NCBI GenBank assembly: GCA_023376005.1
Contig: CM042148.1
Span: 75,327,012 to 75,391,011, forward strand
Source of the DNA: Doryteuthis pealeii
Lineage: Eukaryota; Mollusca; Cephalopoda; Myopsida; Loliginidae
Direction of reading: 5' to 3'
DNA: 64,000 nucleotides
Positions within the stretch are counted from its first letter, which is position 1. The number at the start of each line of letters is the position of its first letter. A program made the translations under genes and the position numbers. Under the pieces are notes generated by a model. The model saw only the letters and a list, made by a program, of their open reading frames with translations. It ran no database searches and was not told where the DNA came from. Of the stretch, positions 1 through 11,029 are shown piece after piece.

Positions 1-930
1 TGATTACGGTCGTACAAATAAATTTTTTTTAAAATAAAGCGAGTACTAATATGTAGGTAGGATTTTAGAAGTCTGTCTTAAATAAGCTTTGACGTGAAGA
101 TCTATAAGAAAAATAAAAATAAAAATAAACTGATGCATCTAAAACATAGATTGTGTTTCCTTGCCGACTATCTGCATGTTTTCTACTGGAAAAGCAGGTT
201 ACGATGAATTCACTTCCGCAATTGAAATAACCTACTGTTGAAAAAGGGAAATCTAAGCCGCAAGATAGTAACGTTATATTGCTTGTTTAGGAACACACAA
301 AAAAAAACATTGACTAATTCATTATCTGAGAATATCACAGTTTATTTTTTCTAATTAAAATCTACTGATAATAATTACAAGTTCTTGGTCTGCAAGAGAG
401 GAAAAAAGAATATCGCTTTCGGCTTGGAAAGTAAATAATTGATTAGTAAAGACGGAAATTATTTTTCTATCCAAGTTCGACAACAGATTATGTAGATATG
501 GTGAGATAATCGTTTTAAAAAGGCTTTTTTGGAATTTGTTTGACAGGAATGATGAATATACCGTTTTTTCCAGGGCCGCAGTTTAATTCCTAATTATCAT
601 TTGTGCTACGGAGTGAATAAAAAGAAATGGGCGAAAAAGGAGCAAAAAATTCACTTTGTTTAACCCTCTTCCCTGCAACATTTTGCAATTTTTAATAGCT
701 CCAGAGTACCATACTTTACAGCACAAAAAGAACTGCTCTTTAAAGAAATGTTTGGATTATCTTACGGTATAATATGTATGTCAAATTCCCACTCATATTT
801 ATTAATTTGAAAATATTGCTCAATGAGAAACAATATAGAATGCATTTAAAGTCGTTGTTATTTGTGTTGAAACCAATTGCAAATTGAACTTTTTGTGATC
901 AGGAGCTACAGAGGAAGATTACAAGGAATA
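1..930. other. No recognised feature
   Basis: AT-rich sequence with no long frame, tRNA box or recognised repeat other than its duplicate at 31,330-32,265. Differences between the two copies are single substitutions and A-run lengths. Confidence 0.6.
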
Positions 931-1418
931 GTACAGATTTCTGCCTCAAGGAGTATCTACTGATACTATACTCTTTTCTACCCAGGATCTCAAGAAATAC
1001 TACAGATTTTCTGCTACAAGGAGTATCTACTGATACCACACTTTTTTCTACCCAGAATTTCAAGAAATACTACAGATTTTCTGCTACAAAGACTATCTAC
1101 TGATACCGCACTTTTTTCTACCCAGAATTTCAAGAAATACTACAAATTTCCTGCTACAAGAAGTAACTACTGATACCACACTCTTTTCTACCCAGGATTT
1201 CAAGAAATACTACAGATTTCCTGCTACAAGGAGTATCTACTGATACCATACTCTTTTTTACCCAGGATTTCAAGAAATACTACAGATTTCCTGCTACAAG
1301 GAGTATCTACTGATACCATACTCTTTTTACCCAGGATTTCAAGAAATACTACAGATTTCCTGCTACAAGGAGTATCTACTGATACCATACTCTTTTCTAC
1401 CCAGGATTTCAAGGAACT
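930..1418 (+). repeat. 70-bp minisatellite, about 7 units (copy A)
   Basis: The phrase CAAGAAATAC recurs at 991, 1,061, 1,131, 1,201, 1,271 and 1,340, and a variant at 1,410, giving a period of 69-70 bp. Units read roughly 'ctacaaggagtatctactga' then 'cttttctacccaggatttca'. They differ by a few substitutions. The 70-bp period is not a multiple of three, so the short frames crossing it are not evidence of protein. Confidence 0.95.
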
Positions 1419-1419
1419 G

Positions 1420-3740
1420 AACAAGGATTAATTAACTGAACCAAAACTCAATTAGGACTTGAATCTACCATCAGAGGAACTAAACGTCTAAAATGGTGAC
1501 GAGAATTTTAACAAAAATGGCTACTTAAAAGTTTTCCCCCCAACTCGAAGGAGGGTGTCATATCGTGGTGTAGTGATTAGCAATCACATTCATTACTATT
1601 GAATAACAACTTGGGTCGGGTAAATACCTCGGGCATCCCATCTTGGTGTAATGGTCAGCAAGATAGTCTCACAGACCTATTACTACTGAATATGTTACAT
1701 AATTGATGGGTCACATATCAATTACGTATTGTGGTGAAGTATGTTATGTATAATTAATGGTCAACAAAAAGAACCCTTTAGAACATTCTTAAGACTCTCT
1801 GACGCCAGAGCTGAGGTTGGGAGTCCCAGAAAGTGACCCCAACTTCAGCACGTCGAAGCAACGTATTTTACCGGAAGGAAAAGGAATAATTCTGCTTGGT
1901 CATGTCACGTCAGCCGACCTCTGAAGAAGAGGAAGGCAAAGGGATGAACGGGAATACACCCCACCTCCTTTTTTTGGGGGGGAAGGAAAGACATCCCTAT
2001 CATTAGTTTAGTTTGCACTCGGGACCCGGTCGGTAAGGAGAGTAGGATTCCTCACCTCCATTAAGAAAATTTGACGACTATAGACAGTTGGAATCCCGAT
2101 GCCATCTTCAGGCAGATCAGATAAATAACCAAAACAAGGACATATCACAAGAATAACCAACAGAAGATGAACCAACCCATAAAAGCTAAGTAAATTTTCT
2201 TCCGTCAGAAAAAAGTTATTAGTTGATATGAAAAAGATTCCGCCTAATGACTTTTATTAAATCCTAGCCTGTCGGCGTCCGTCTCATTTCCTCCTCCCGG
2301 CTTATAAATCCTGAATAAAAATTATGTTATAAAAATATATATTATGTCTTATTGTTCTTTGCCAATTTTTGCATGTGCACCTCTCATTTTCTTTGGTCTC
2401 TGATGGAACAGCATGTAAACGTTGAAAACGATAGGCGAACGTAACAAGTAAGAAATAAAATATCAGTTTTATGGAAAAATATGAGTTGATTGACAGAATT
2501 TCTGCGGACTTGTTGATCTGTTCTGCTATTGGACATAGCCAACGTGAGAAATGTAGCAAGGAAAGTCAGTTTTGGAGGGGTGATGAGAAGAGACGAGACA
2601 GTCCATTTCTCAACGCGTATTTGTGTTATGTTTTAGGATTGCCACATTTATTTTGCGCGGGAAATTCGAAACCTGGACAAAGAAGAAATTAACAAAAGAA
2701 AATGATAGATAGCTTAGACAGAAAGTCTGGGGTAACAAAAGGAAGGGTAACAAAAGACTTCCTCTGTACAAACGGGAATTTGAACAAAGAGACTGGAAGG
2801 GGAAGAAAGAACTTCCGGTCAAAGGAACAAAAGGATGTGTGGGCGGCTGCCTTTACTTAAGGGGTCAGCAGTAGCAGTTAGAGAGTCAGATAGGAGACGG
2901 CGAACAGAGCACAAGGAGTCTGACCGTCGACACGGTCGAGCGCTGCTAGCGGGCAGTGGGGTTCCACACCCCCTTACCTCACCATCCCAGCAACAGTAGT
3001 AGTAGTAGTAGTAGTTCCGATTGTCAACGCCCGCCACTCGCACGCACCACGAGGGAAAAAGAAATAAACGTTCAAAGTCTTACTACTACATATGTCTACG
3101 TGTGAATCTTTATACTCCATTACTAACACATACGACCCAGCAACAGTATATAACATGTACGATTTTGTGGCCCGAGTCGAGCCCTATGCAACATTTGTCT
3201 GACTCTGCTTTATAAAAAAAAATAAGATCTTTAAACAAAAACAACATCGGCTTGTGTTCGTTAATTAAAAAGTAAACAACGACACAAGACAAGAAATCCC
3301 AAGACAAGAATCAGTTAGAAAACTCAGGACAAGAAACCCAATAAGAGGATCCAGAAGAACAGGCACAAAGCCAGCTACCCAGAATAACAGAAAGCCGCAA
3401 GTTAAACAGTTTAAGTATACTATGCAAGTAAATAAGGAAATAAGTCCGACAGTATGTAGAAAGCAGAAAAACACGAAGTATTGCAAAGAGGTGGATTTAT
3501 TCTTGATGCAAAGTCAACGATCATCATAATAATTATTTCAAAAGAGGATTTGAAACAGAATTTTGAAATCCTCCAAAATAAAACTGAAAATATCAGCAAG
3601 TTTTTTTTTTATTTAAATATATTGTATAACAGAATCCTTGAATTTGGAAATAATAGCAGTAATTTTGACAACGAAATCTTCTTAGAATAAACACATATAA
3701 TGAGCTTTCTCTCCTTTTTTCACCTGTACGTTAATATAAC
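1420..3740. other. Unclassified intergenic sequence (A)
   Basis: Apart from the SINE-C fragments and an (AGT)n run at 2,997-3,015, I recognise nothing. A GC-richer stretch at 2,820-3,060, followed by AATAAA-like sequence at 3,062, could be an eroded LTR or 5' region, but no paired LTR is visible. Short frames on both strands are conserved in copy B (34,155-34,376), but the whole duplication is conserved, so this is not evidence of coding. Confidence 0.4.
1556..1700 (+). mobile_element. SINE-C fragments (tRNA-like heads), copy A
   Basis: Two tRNA-like head fragments follow each other: 'tcgtggtgtagtgattagca' and, from about 1,636, 'cccatcttggtgtaatggtc' with 'agtctcacagacctattact'. The GTGTARTGGTYA pattern resembles box A of tRNA-derived SINEs. 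The same head recurs at 10,412, 11,030, 29,940 (minus), 41,945 and 42,528. Confidence 0.6.
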
Positions 3741-4050
3741 ATTCTCAAATATAATCGGTTACAATAAGGGGCAAATTATAGCTTCACCGCACAGGGAACA
3801 TTTAAACGTATGTAATATATATATATATATATTATATATATATATATGTGTGTGGTGTGTGTGTGTGTGTGTGTGTGGATGTCTGTGGTGTAATGGTTAC
3901 CGACGTAGGAAATAGACACGAGAAGAGTTCAAATCCCATGCGAGACTGTTTGCATTTCACATAGTTCCTCAAATTTAAGCGGATTACAATGGGGGACAGT
4001 TCCTTGCATCACTGCACAGTGAACATATAGACGTATGTACATACATACAT
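3741..4050 (+). mobile_element. tRNA-like SINE with duplicated tail around a (TA)n(GT)n tract (A)
   Basis: A tRNA-like head (GTGGTGTAATGGTTACCGAC, B-box-like AGTTCAAATCCC) at 3,885-3,950 is followed by a tail with 'gcggattacaatgggggaca' and 'cactgcacagtgaacatata'. A diverged copy of that same tail lies upstream at 3,741-3,812, so two tails flank the microsatellite. This suggests two tandem insertions, the first reduced to its tail. Confidence 0.65.
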
Positions 4051-4223
4051 ATGAGAGTACGTAAATAAACACTGTGTTTATTTGATATGGCTTTCAGCCG
4101 ACAATTTTTGGAGGATATGTGCTTAATTGAAGTCATACCTTATTTTTGAAAATTAATTAGTTAATAATTAATGAATTTAGGCGGGCATATATGTTCAAAT
4201 GTAAGGCTAAACAAATCGAGAAA

Positions 4224-4283
4224 ATGTCAATATCTGAATGTACATTTCGACCTATTAGGTCTCATCAGAAATGTTATAGACAT
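4224..4283 (-). ncRNA. Hammerhead ribozyme, unit 1 copy A
   Basis: The minus strand shows CTGATGA, a 5-bp stem II (GACCT/AGGTC, AAT loop) with the conserved G10.1-C11.1 pair, then GAAA. Helix III is 3 bp (AUG/CAU) with a 2-nt loop, and the cleavage triplet is AUU (cut between 4,236 and 4,237). Helix I has outer ATGTC/GACAT pairs around an internal loop. The base next to CTGATGA is T instead of G, which breaks the first helix I pair; this unit is probably weakened. Confidence 0.7.
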
Positions 4284-4605
4284 GAGGGACAGCTCTGTGT
4301 GTGACTCGAAACCTCGACTGCCAAGCTGACAGGCGGAGATTCTAACCACTACACCAGCTGTTCAATCCCAGATTCTTCGTTTGTTTTGAACTTATTTATA
4401 TTCCACTTTTTATTGACTTGCTACACGACAGTATGAGAGTACGTAAATAAACAATGTGTTTATTTGATATGGCTTTTAGCCGACAATTTTTGGAGGATAT
4501 GTGCTTAATTGAAGTCATGCCTATTTTTTTTAAATTAATTAGTTAGTAATTAATGAATTTAGGCGGGCATATATGTTCAAATGTAAGGCTAAACAAATCG
4601 AGAAA

Positions 4606-4665
4606 ATGTCAATCCCTGAATGTACATTTCGACCTATTAGGTCTCATCAGCAATGTTATAGACAT
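4606..4665 (-). ncRNA. Hammerhead ribozyme, unit 2 copy A
   Basis: Same fold as unit 1 with the G-C pair at 2.1-1.1 intact: core CTGATGA...GAAA, stem II 5 bp, helix III 3 bp, helix I 3 bp + internal loop + 5 bp. Predicted cut is between 4,618 and 4,619. An internal loop in helix I facing a small loop II is the type I arrangement. Confidence 0.78.
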
Positions 4666-4785
4666 GGGAGACTGCTCCGTGTGTGACTCGAAAGAATCTA
4701 GGATTGGACAGCTGTGTTAGTGGTTAGAATCTCCGCCTGTCAGCTTGGCAGTCGAGGTTTCGAGTCACACACGGAGCTGTCCCTC

Positions 4786-4829
4786 ATGTCTATAACATTG
4801 CTGATGAGACCTAATAGGTCGAAATGTAC
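4786..4829 (+). ncRNA. Truncated hammerhead, plus strand (A)
   Basis: CTGATGA, stem II and GAAA are intact at 4,801-4,824, but the sequence diverges after 'gaaatgtac'. The 3' half of helix III, the cleavage site and the helix I 3' strand are missing, so it should not cleave. Confidence 0.7.
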
Positions 4830-4854
4830 GCGCCTAAATTCCCGCCTAAATTCA

Positions 4855-4855
<1 letters not shown>

Positions 4856-4925
<70 letters not shown>
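4856..4925. repeat. (CA)n(TA)n microsatellite
   Basis: About 19 CA followed by about 13 TA repeats, downstream of the inverted hammerhead unit. The copy B counterpart (36,566-36,615) has fewer CA and more TA. Confidence 0.95.
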
Positions 4926-4939
4926 TATATGTTATGTGT

Positions 4940-5040
4940 GTGTGGAGGAGTGCGCGATGTAATGGTTACCGGCGTAGGAAATGGAAACGGCGAGATAAGT
5001 TCAAATCCCGGGCGAGGGCTTTTGCATTACAGTAATATTG
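4940..5040 (+). mobile_element. SINE-B-like head (A)
   Basis: tRNA-like head: box A-like GCGATGTAATGGTTACCGGC and B-box-like AGTTCAAATCCCGGGC; the usual SINE-B tail is absent. Duplicate at 36,632-36,725. Confidence 0.65.
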
Positions 5041-5447
5041 GGTGGGCAAAATGAATCCTTTTTTTTTCCTAAAAAACTAAATAAGAAGAGTGTTTTCTAT
5101 GGCCATTTTTACTGATGATTACGATTCTGATGAGATCATTGACTTATTTTTGGTTGGTTCCGTGATGATTTTTCAAAATAGCAGCTGGAAATCCTTGTTT
5201 TTCGTTATAGAAAAGGAAAATATATGTCTTAATAATGGTGTGATATGTCCAATAAAAAATTTTCTTAGTCACATAATATGAAAATGCATTTATTCTATTG
5301 ATTTAACCAGTTCTTATAATCTTTATAATATAAAAAAAGGAAATTGCAATAAGATTAGTGAGGTTTTTTTCCCCCAGAGATACCACCAATTACACATGAA
5401 GTTTGCAATAGTTAACTTCCAGACATAAGAATTTTCCATATATATAT

Positions 5448-5735
5448 ATCTACCAACCCCTCCGCACGAGCAGGGTGTGACACAAGGTCAATTTCTTAAG
5501 CGGAGTTTAACAGGTTTGAATTCAGAGTTTTCCTTCTCCTAGACCGGTTGCCTAACCAAGGTTAAAGAGCCCGGTCTGCCCTACTATTTACCCATAGCTG
5601 GAGGGAGAGTAGAATTCATACCTTTCCCAAGGGTATTAGCGCTAATTGAAATGCAATTATCACGTCCAGGATTTGAACTCGCGGCGACGAGCCCATTTCC
5701 CATGACTTTAACCATTACACAACGTACTCCTACAA
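5448..5735 (-). mobile_element. SINE-B, near full length (A)
   Basis: Minus-strand order: tRNA-like head (B-box-like 'gagttcaaatcctggacgtg' at about 5,655-5,680), 'cgctaatacccttgggaaag', 'agctatgggtaaatagtagg', 'gaattcaaacctgttaaact', 'tgtgtcacaccctgctcgtg' and the terminal GGAGGGGTTGGTA next to a (TA)n stretch. These blocks recur at about a dozen loci in the window. Confidence 0.88.
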
Positions 5736-6962
5736 GAATTTTCCATATAATTTTGTCACTTGACTCAAATATTTCTCCTGGTATTCACATCCTAAGTTTG
5801 TGAGAGGTGCATACTGTAGTCTTTATCTATATCCATTATCATCTTGTAAGAAGTGTTCTACCTCCAAAAGTTGCTTCTCAACCACATCAAATAACTTTTC
5901 TCTCCATTACACAGCAGCTTCCAGCTTTTCAATTTCATTTGGTTCACCCTCTTGTTTTATATCCTTTAGAGAACAATCAATTTTGGTTCTAAGAAAACTT
6001 TCACCCCTATCCAGTTTTTGTCAGTGGCACATCACTGGTGGCCATTTCGTGAATCCCCAGAAAGTGCATCAGAGGGAGTACGGTGACGTCTTCCATCGAT
6101 ATGTAGATTTCTGGGCACAGGACAAATTATTCATTCTGAATGTATGTAGAAACGGAAAGCACAAAACTTGTTGCTGTTGATATCAACTATATAATCAAAG
6201 AAAACGGTGTATGTGTTCCTGATGTGCACAAATAACTTTGCTTTCAAATTACACATGGAGTTTGCAATAGTTAACTTCCACACATAGAATTTTTCCATAT
6301 AAGTTTGTCACTTGACTCAAATATTTCTCCTGATTCAGTTATCAAATTGAGTAACCCTGGGACAAATCATTCATTCTGAATGTATGTAGAAACGGAAAAG
6401 CACAAGATTGTTGCTGTTGATAATCAACTATATCATCAAAGAAAATTTGTATGTGCTCCTGATGTGCCACAAATAACTTTGCCAAGGCTACAATACGTCC
6501 AGATTTGTTTGATACAAAACCTTTGAATCCCTCATATTGAACATTGTTTTTTTTCCATCCAGACTTTATAATCTTTGTATAATGAACAGTGTGCTGTATG
6601 ACTTGGAAAAAATTAAGTTTGTAATAGCAATAAGTTCAATAAACAGAAGTTCCAGGTGAACTGAAGGCTTTCTCACAAGTAGTAATCAAATGACAATTTT
6701 TGAATTCCAATCTTCTGCTCAGTGTCTTTGTAGGTTTTTGTCTATGGGATGGTCTACCACACAAATATTATATGGCCACAACATTTCAGTTGCTTATCAA
6801 ATATAATCCATTAACAGATTTTAGATGAAAACATAAACAATAAACAACAACAACAAAAAAAAAAAAGAATAATTAAAAAATAAGAAGAGTTTCCATAACA
6901 AAATGGTCAGAAAAGAGAATTGGATTAATCAATGTATAAGAATTAAGAAAATTTGAATTGTT

Positions 6963-7120
6963 TAGCATGAAACAGTATACTAAATTTTTGAGTATGACAC
7001 AATATATATATTGAAGGTTTAGCATACCATAACACATACTAAAGTTTTTGTATGATACAGCACATATTAAATTCTTAGTATACCACAGCACAAATTGAAA
7101 GTTTTAGTGTACCAAAACAC
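6963..7120. repeat. Degenerate ~29-bp tandem repeat (A)
   Basis: About five or six diverged units of the type 'agtataccacagcacaaatt' + 'gaaagtttt', ending directly at the hairpin. Copy B equivalent: 38,625-38,783. Confidence 0.6.
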
Positions 7121-7123
7121 AGT

Positions 7124-7197
7124 AAAGAAATAACAAAAGACTTAGAGATTTAGCATTATAGTTTACTTAAATCTCTAAGTCTTTTTGTTATTTCTTT
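7124..7197. repeat. Long hairpin (A)
   Basis: Arms of about 29 bp ('aaagaaataacaaaagactt'... and its complement ending in 'ttatttcttt') around a loop of about 15 nt. One extra T lies in the right arm. Could be a MITE core or a structured RNA end. Confidence 0.85.
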
Positions 7198-7678
7198 ATT
7201 AAGTAAGACTTTGCAGTTAGTTGCTTGAGCAGGCATCCAAAATTCGATTTGACTTTTAAGGGTATCAACAGAGCAATTAGCAAGTACCGGTTTTCAGTTT
7301 GTAATCTTAAGCTTTTGCCCCGTCCTCTCTTGGTGACTCGCACCAGATTTCGTGTTATTTTTCTATATGGTCTGTTTTTTGACATCGTAGTGACGATGGA
7401 CAGCCGCCTTTGTGGTGTCATCAAAGCCCTGATATAATGACTTTGACCAGGTTGTTGCATAATTGTTGTGAAACATGTTCAAGATTCAGGTCAGATGCAT
7501 CTTCCATATTTTTCGACAACTGGGAGCAAATATATCAGATCTCTATGAATATCATTGCCATAGATATCAAATTCTTCATCCCTGTTATCACTAATATACA
7601 CAGTTTGTGATCTGATTCACTGCCTTCGTTTATGTTACTGTGAATGAATGTTCACCCGTTAAACAAATATCATATTGG

Positions 7679-7965
7679 CGGCCGGCTTAGCTCAGTCGGT
7701 AGAGCGTTCGGCTAGGAATCACACAAGGTCCCTGGTTCGATATACCGGCCTTCGCCAACTCAGCGTATGAGTAGCACAGGGATATGTGCGGGTAAAGTAA
7801 GGAGCTGATGGTAGGTGTGGTGCTCCACCTCAGACGCTAAAATAATCTTCCTTTGGGTCGCTAGTGCGCGAGTGAGAAAAGGGGATAGAGTCCCTCCTCC
7901 GCTGTCTGGCTGATACCGAAAATTAAGCCGCCGACGACTACTTTACTGAACTTTACTTAGTACTT
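7679..7965 (+). mobile_element. SINE-A, full length (A)
   Basis: Canonical tRNA-derived head: box A TAGCTCAGTCGGTAGAGC and box B GGTTCGATA(TA)CC, with a 2-base disruption in this copy. The body follows: 'ccaactcagcgtatgagtag', 'gagctgatggtaggtgtggt', 'ctccacctcagacgctaaaa' and 'tgtctggctgataccgaaaa'. It is not a functional tRNA gene, because no acceptor pairing or terminator follows box B. The copy carries indels relative to 39,337. Confidence 0.92.
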
Positions 7966-8714
7966 ACAATGGCAAATATTTCTGCAAAACTTCATTCGAG
8001 GAAGTTCTGTCAAATTCTGACCAACACTGAACCATATACAACGAATTACAGGGTTTTTTTTTTATCTATCCAGTCATGTCATAGTCAAATTTGTAACAAT
8101 ATTACTGGCTTGATCCAATGCTCAAAAGAGTGTTTCCCCTTCTGTCATCTTTTACACAAATACAGCATATACCACAATTTTCGTGTATGTTTTGAATTTC
8201 TTAATGTCCGTGTAAGTAAAACCAAACGTTCTTTTTATGCTTTCACTTTTTGATTTTCTTCTGCCATTTTAGACTTGGTTAATATGTTTAAAAGGAACTG
8301 GGCTTCACGTTCATTGTAATAACTATGTCTATGGTCATATCTGGCTTCTTCATACATAAACAAATATAAATGACATATCAAATGACATTTTGCAATTTAC
8401 GATCCCTCCGGTACAAATATAGCAAAAAGCTAGATATAATGAATAATTTTTCAGTAAATATAAGAGTTGGTTAAATCATTAAAAATTAATATATTTTTCA
8501 TATTCTGTGACCCAAAAAACATGTGATTAGAATGTAATAAATTCCTAAAAATTGTTAATTTTCTTTTTAAAAAAAATATCGGTTTTCAGCCGCCATTTGA
8601 AAATCATCACACAACCAACTCAAAATGACGTCATAAATCAAAAAATCATCAAATTCGTAATCATTTCCAAACTTAGCATAGAAAACCCCCGTTCCATAAA
8701 GTCGACCCCACCAT

Positions 8715-8925
8715 TTGCCCACCCTACTAATACCATTGAGAAAGGTATGAATCCAACAACTCTCCCTACAAGTAATGGGTAAATAGTAGGGCAGACTGAG
8801 CGTTTAACCAAGATTTGGCAACTAGTATAGGATTAAAATAACTCTGAATTCAAAACGTGTTAAACCTCCACTCAAGAAATACATATTGTGTCGCATCCAG
8901 CTCATGCGGCCGGGTTGGTATAATA
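8715..8925 (+). mobile_element. SINE-B, 5'-truncated (A)
   Basis: Tail blocks 'gggtaaatagtagggcagac', 'ctctgaattcaaaacgtgtt', 'tgtcgcatccagctcatgcg' and terminal GGGTTGGTA before a TA tract. The tRNA head is missing. Confidence 0.85.
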
Positions 8926-9260
8926 TATATTATATTATATATATATATATATTATATATAGTATCCATTGCCGCTTAACATTCCGTTGTAGTGGTATCAT
9001 AAAATAATCCAGAAGTGCTCAAAATAATTAAACGGCATAAGAGCAGTAAATAATACTAATAATGTTATTATAGAGGAAAATAAATGGTTTGCTATGGTTT
9101 CAATCAACAACATCAAATTGAAAATGATTTCAATCAGGACCTAGAAGCGGCCTACGTTTACCCTAAAGTCGATGTAGTTCCTCTAATAATAGAATTAGTA
9201 GTCTTAGATTTTATTGATAATAATATATATTATATATATATATATTTATATATAATAATA

Positions 9261-9575
9261 AGATAAATATAATAAAGTTTTTACATATCTATTTAATTAA
9301 AGTGATAAGGAATATTCCACAACCATCATTGGGTTTCATACGATGCAATCATCAGGTGAAGATGTTTCAATGTAAGGAAAAAATCGCGAAAAAAAATAAA
9401 TCGGAAAAAATTTCAAAAAATTCATAAGACAATGGGATTCGTAATGAATGGAATAAAAATGATGTGTGTATGTATTGAAGGATGAATTGAATGTAATGAG
9501 AGGTGTTTCTATCAATGTTCCTATGTTTCAACCTAATATAAGATATGTAAAACCTTTTATATATTTATACTTATT
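9261..9575 (-). mobile_element. Fold-back element with internal hammerhead (A)
   Basis: Terminal inverted arms of about 45 bp (about 9,261-9,315 and 9,515-9,570) flank a core with the minus-strand motif CTGATGATTGCATCG. Copy A has extra bases in the arms and in the ribozyme helices (for instance in helix III), so read copy B for structure. Confidence 0.7.
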
Positions 9576-9784
9576 ATATATTATAACACCTCTATTTATA
9601 TTGAGCACTCTAACCAATAATACTGCTTTGCCAACCAACCATTCCAGTCAACAGAGCTGAAACAGTGACCATCTCACACATTATATATAAATATATAATA
9701 TATATAAGTAGTATATATCTGTTTTCGTGGATGTATTTTGAGATCGTTTTATTATGTATGGGCTTGTCAGTTCGAGGTTTTTGG

Positions 9785-10075
9785 TTTTCATTATACTTAC
9801 TAAGCGCAAAATAAAAAAAAGAAATTAATAACTTTAATATATATATTAAAATAAAACAACTATATATAAATAATATAATATACCAGAACATGTATTATTA
9901 AAACTTGTTTTAAAAAACCAATGAGGATTCGTCTAAATATGCATGCTCCAAATTTTGAAGTGGTATTTATTCTAAATTTTATGACGATTTTGGATCATGT
10001 GATAACAATGACGTAGCTTTTGTTACAACAGACATAAAGAGCGAATCTCCATTATTAATAGATATCTAAGTATGA
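9785..10075 (+). mobile_element. Family-G interspersed repeat, partial (A)
   Basis: Contains 'taaaacttgttttaaaaaac', 'tttatgacgattttggatca' and the end 'gcgaatctccattattaata'. The same order is seen at 28,495-28,862 (plus), 41,350-41,635 (plus) and 48,975-49,402 (minus). Confidence 0.8.
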
Positions 10076-10411
10076 AACACCAGACTGGCTTTTGACTTAC
10101 TCCTTTAGTCACACTAAATACAATTTAACCGGGAATTTTAACTTACACTCTTGCTGACCAGCATAAAACTGTTTCATTCTCCTTAATATTCTTAAGGCGA
10201 TCGCTTTCAAACGAAAATACCATTACGCAAGTAGAGATTTTCCATTTGTTTTTTCGCCTCTCGTGCATCAAATTCAAATTGAACTCAAACAAAGGATATC
10301 AACAACTTGTAGATAATATTCTATGCTTAGTTCGATTTCAATGAGAACAAAGGTTTCGTCTACTTTATGCGTACGTCAGAATCAACCGTTAAACCACTCA
10401 TTGTCTTAATT

Positions 10412-10580
10412 GAGGATGTCCCATCGTGGGGTTGATAACAAAGCTAGTCTCACAGATCCCAATTGGCAAACTGAATAGCGAGTTCCATCTCTCGCTGGAG
10501 GCCTCATATTTGCGATTTTGTCACGTATTCCCCGACACGTAGCGAAAACAGAGTTCTAGCAATACTCGTCTAAAATAATA
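10412..10580 (+). mobile_element. SINE-C (A)
   Basis: tRNA-like head 'gtcccatcgtggggttgata' (eroded), 'agctagtctcacagatccca', and 'ctcgctggaggcctcatatt' then 'cgattttgtcacgtattccc'. Extra bases compared with copy B. Confidence 0.65.
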
Positions 10581-10584
10581 AATA

Positions 10585-10905
10585 AAAAATAATAAATAAT
10601 AATAACATGGTTCACTCCTGTGGTTTTTAACAAAACCAACGTAGCTGATGTCTTTCGTTGGAAGTGCAATAGTGAAACAAAGCCTCTTCAGCCTCCTCTC
10701 AGGACTCTCTAAGTATTTTTAGCTGATTTCAGCAAATGCTGTTTTTCAATTCTTTCCTCTGATTTTCCTGTTTCGCTCCAGTCTTTTTAACAAGCTTTTT
10801 TGGGACCGGTAAGTAAACTAGTGGCCCAATTACAATTGGTATCCTTTCAACCAAACAACTCTCTTATTATTATTATTATTATTATTATTATATTATTATT
10901 ATGGC
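10585..10905 (-). pseudogene. LINE 3' end, reverse-transcriptase C-terminal fragment (A)
   Basis: Minus-strand remnant equivalent to 42,090-42,400 but with extra bases that break the frame more severely. It is bounded by ATT/AAT-type microsatellites on both sides. Confidence 0.65.
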
Positions 10906-11029
10906 TGAAGAAAAAGTTCCAATCGCCAAATCGTGAACTATGTTCGCGAATTTTAGAATTGTAACAGAACAGCATGCACTTAATCCACTGTGTGTTAACG
11001 GATCTTCGTCTGTGCTTAATAGCGTTCCC

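Larger units (their letters stand above)
4053..4855 (-). mobile_element. tRNA/hammerhead tandem repeat (retrozyme-like), copy A
   Basis: On the minus strand two head-to-tail units with a 382-bp period are present: AGTACGTAAATAAACA recurs at 4,056 and 4,438. The first unit contains a tRNA-like Pol III region (B-box-like 'gaggtttcgagtcacac', A-box-like 'gctggtgtagtggttagaat', about 4,300-4,365) followed by a hammerhead. The second breaks near 4,692, where a third, inverted (plus-strand) tRNA head plus truncated hammerhead (4,693-4,829) is joined. A tRNA promoter plus hammerhead in a tandem repeat is the known plan of schistosome Sm-alpha SINEs and animal retrozymes. Assignment to that class is inference from architecture. 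Confidence 0.75.
5795..7640 (-). pseudogene. Decayed multi-exon coding remnant (A), family unknown
   Basis: The minus strand has protein-like stretches broken by stops and frameshifts; copy B is clearer and is described at 37,480-39,300. Copy A has further single-base differences that move frames, so the segments that read cleanly in B are split here. I do not recognise the family. The remnant is interrupted by a ~29-bp degenerate repeat (6,963-7,120) and a perfect-looking hairpin (7,124-7,197). Confidence 0.4.

Noticed and set aside
2820..3160. LTR of a retrotransposon
   Set aside because: GC-richer block with AATAAA-like sequence, but the only second copy is part of the larger duplication, and no polypurine tract, primer site or pol domain was found.
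7679..7750. Possible functional tRNA gene (box A and box B present)
   Set aside because: The head is attached to a conserved non-tRNA body that recurs at several loci, acceptor pairing is incomplete and no T-run terminator follows; it is a SINE.
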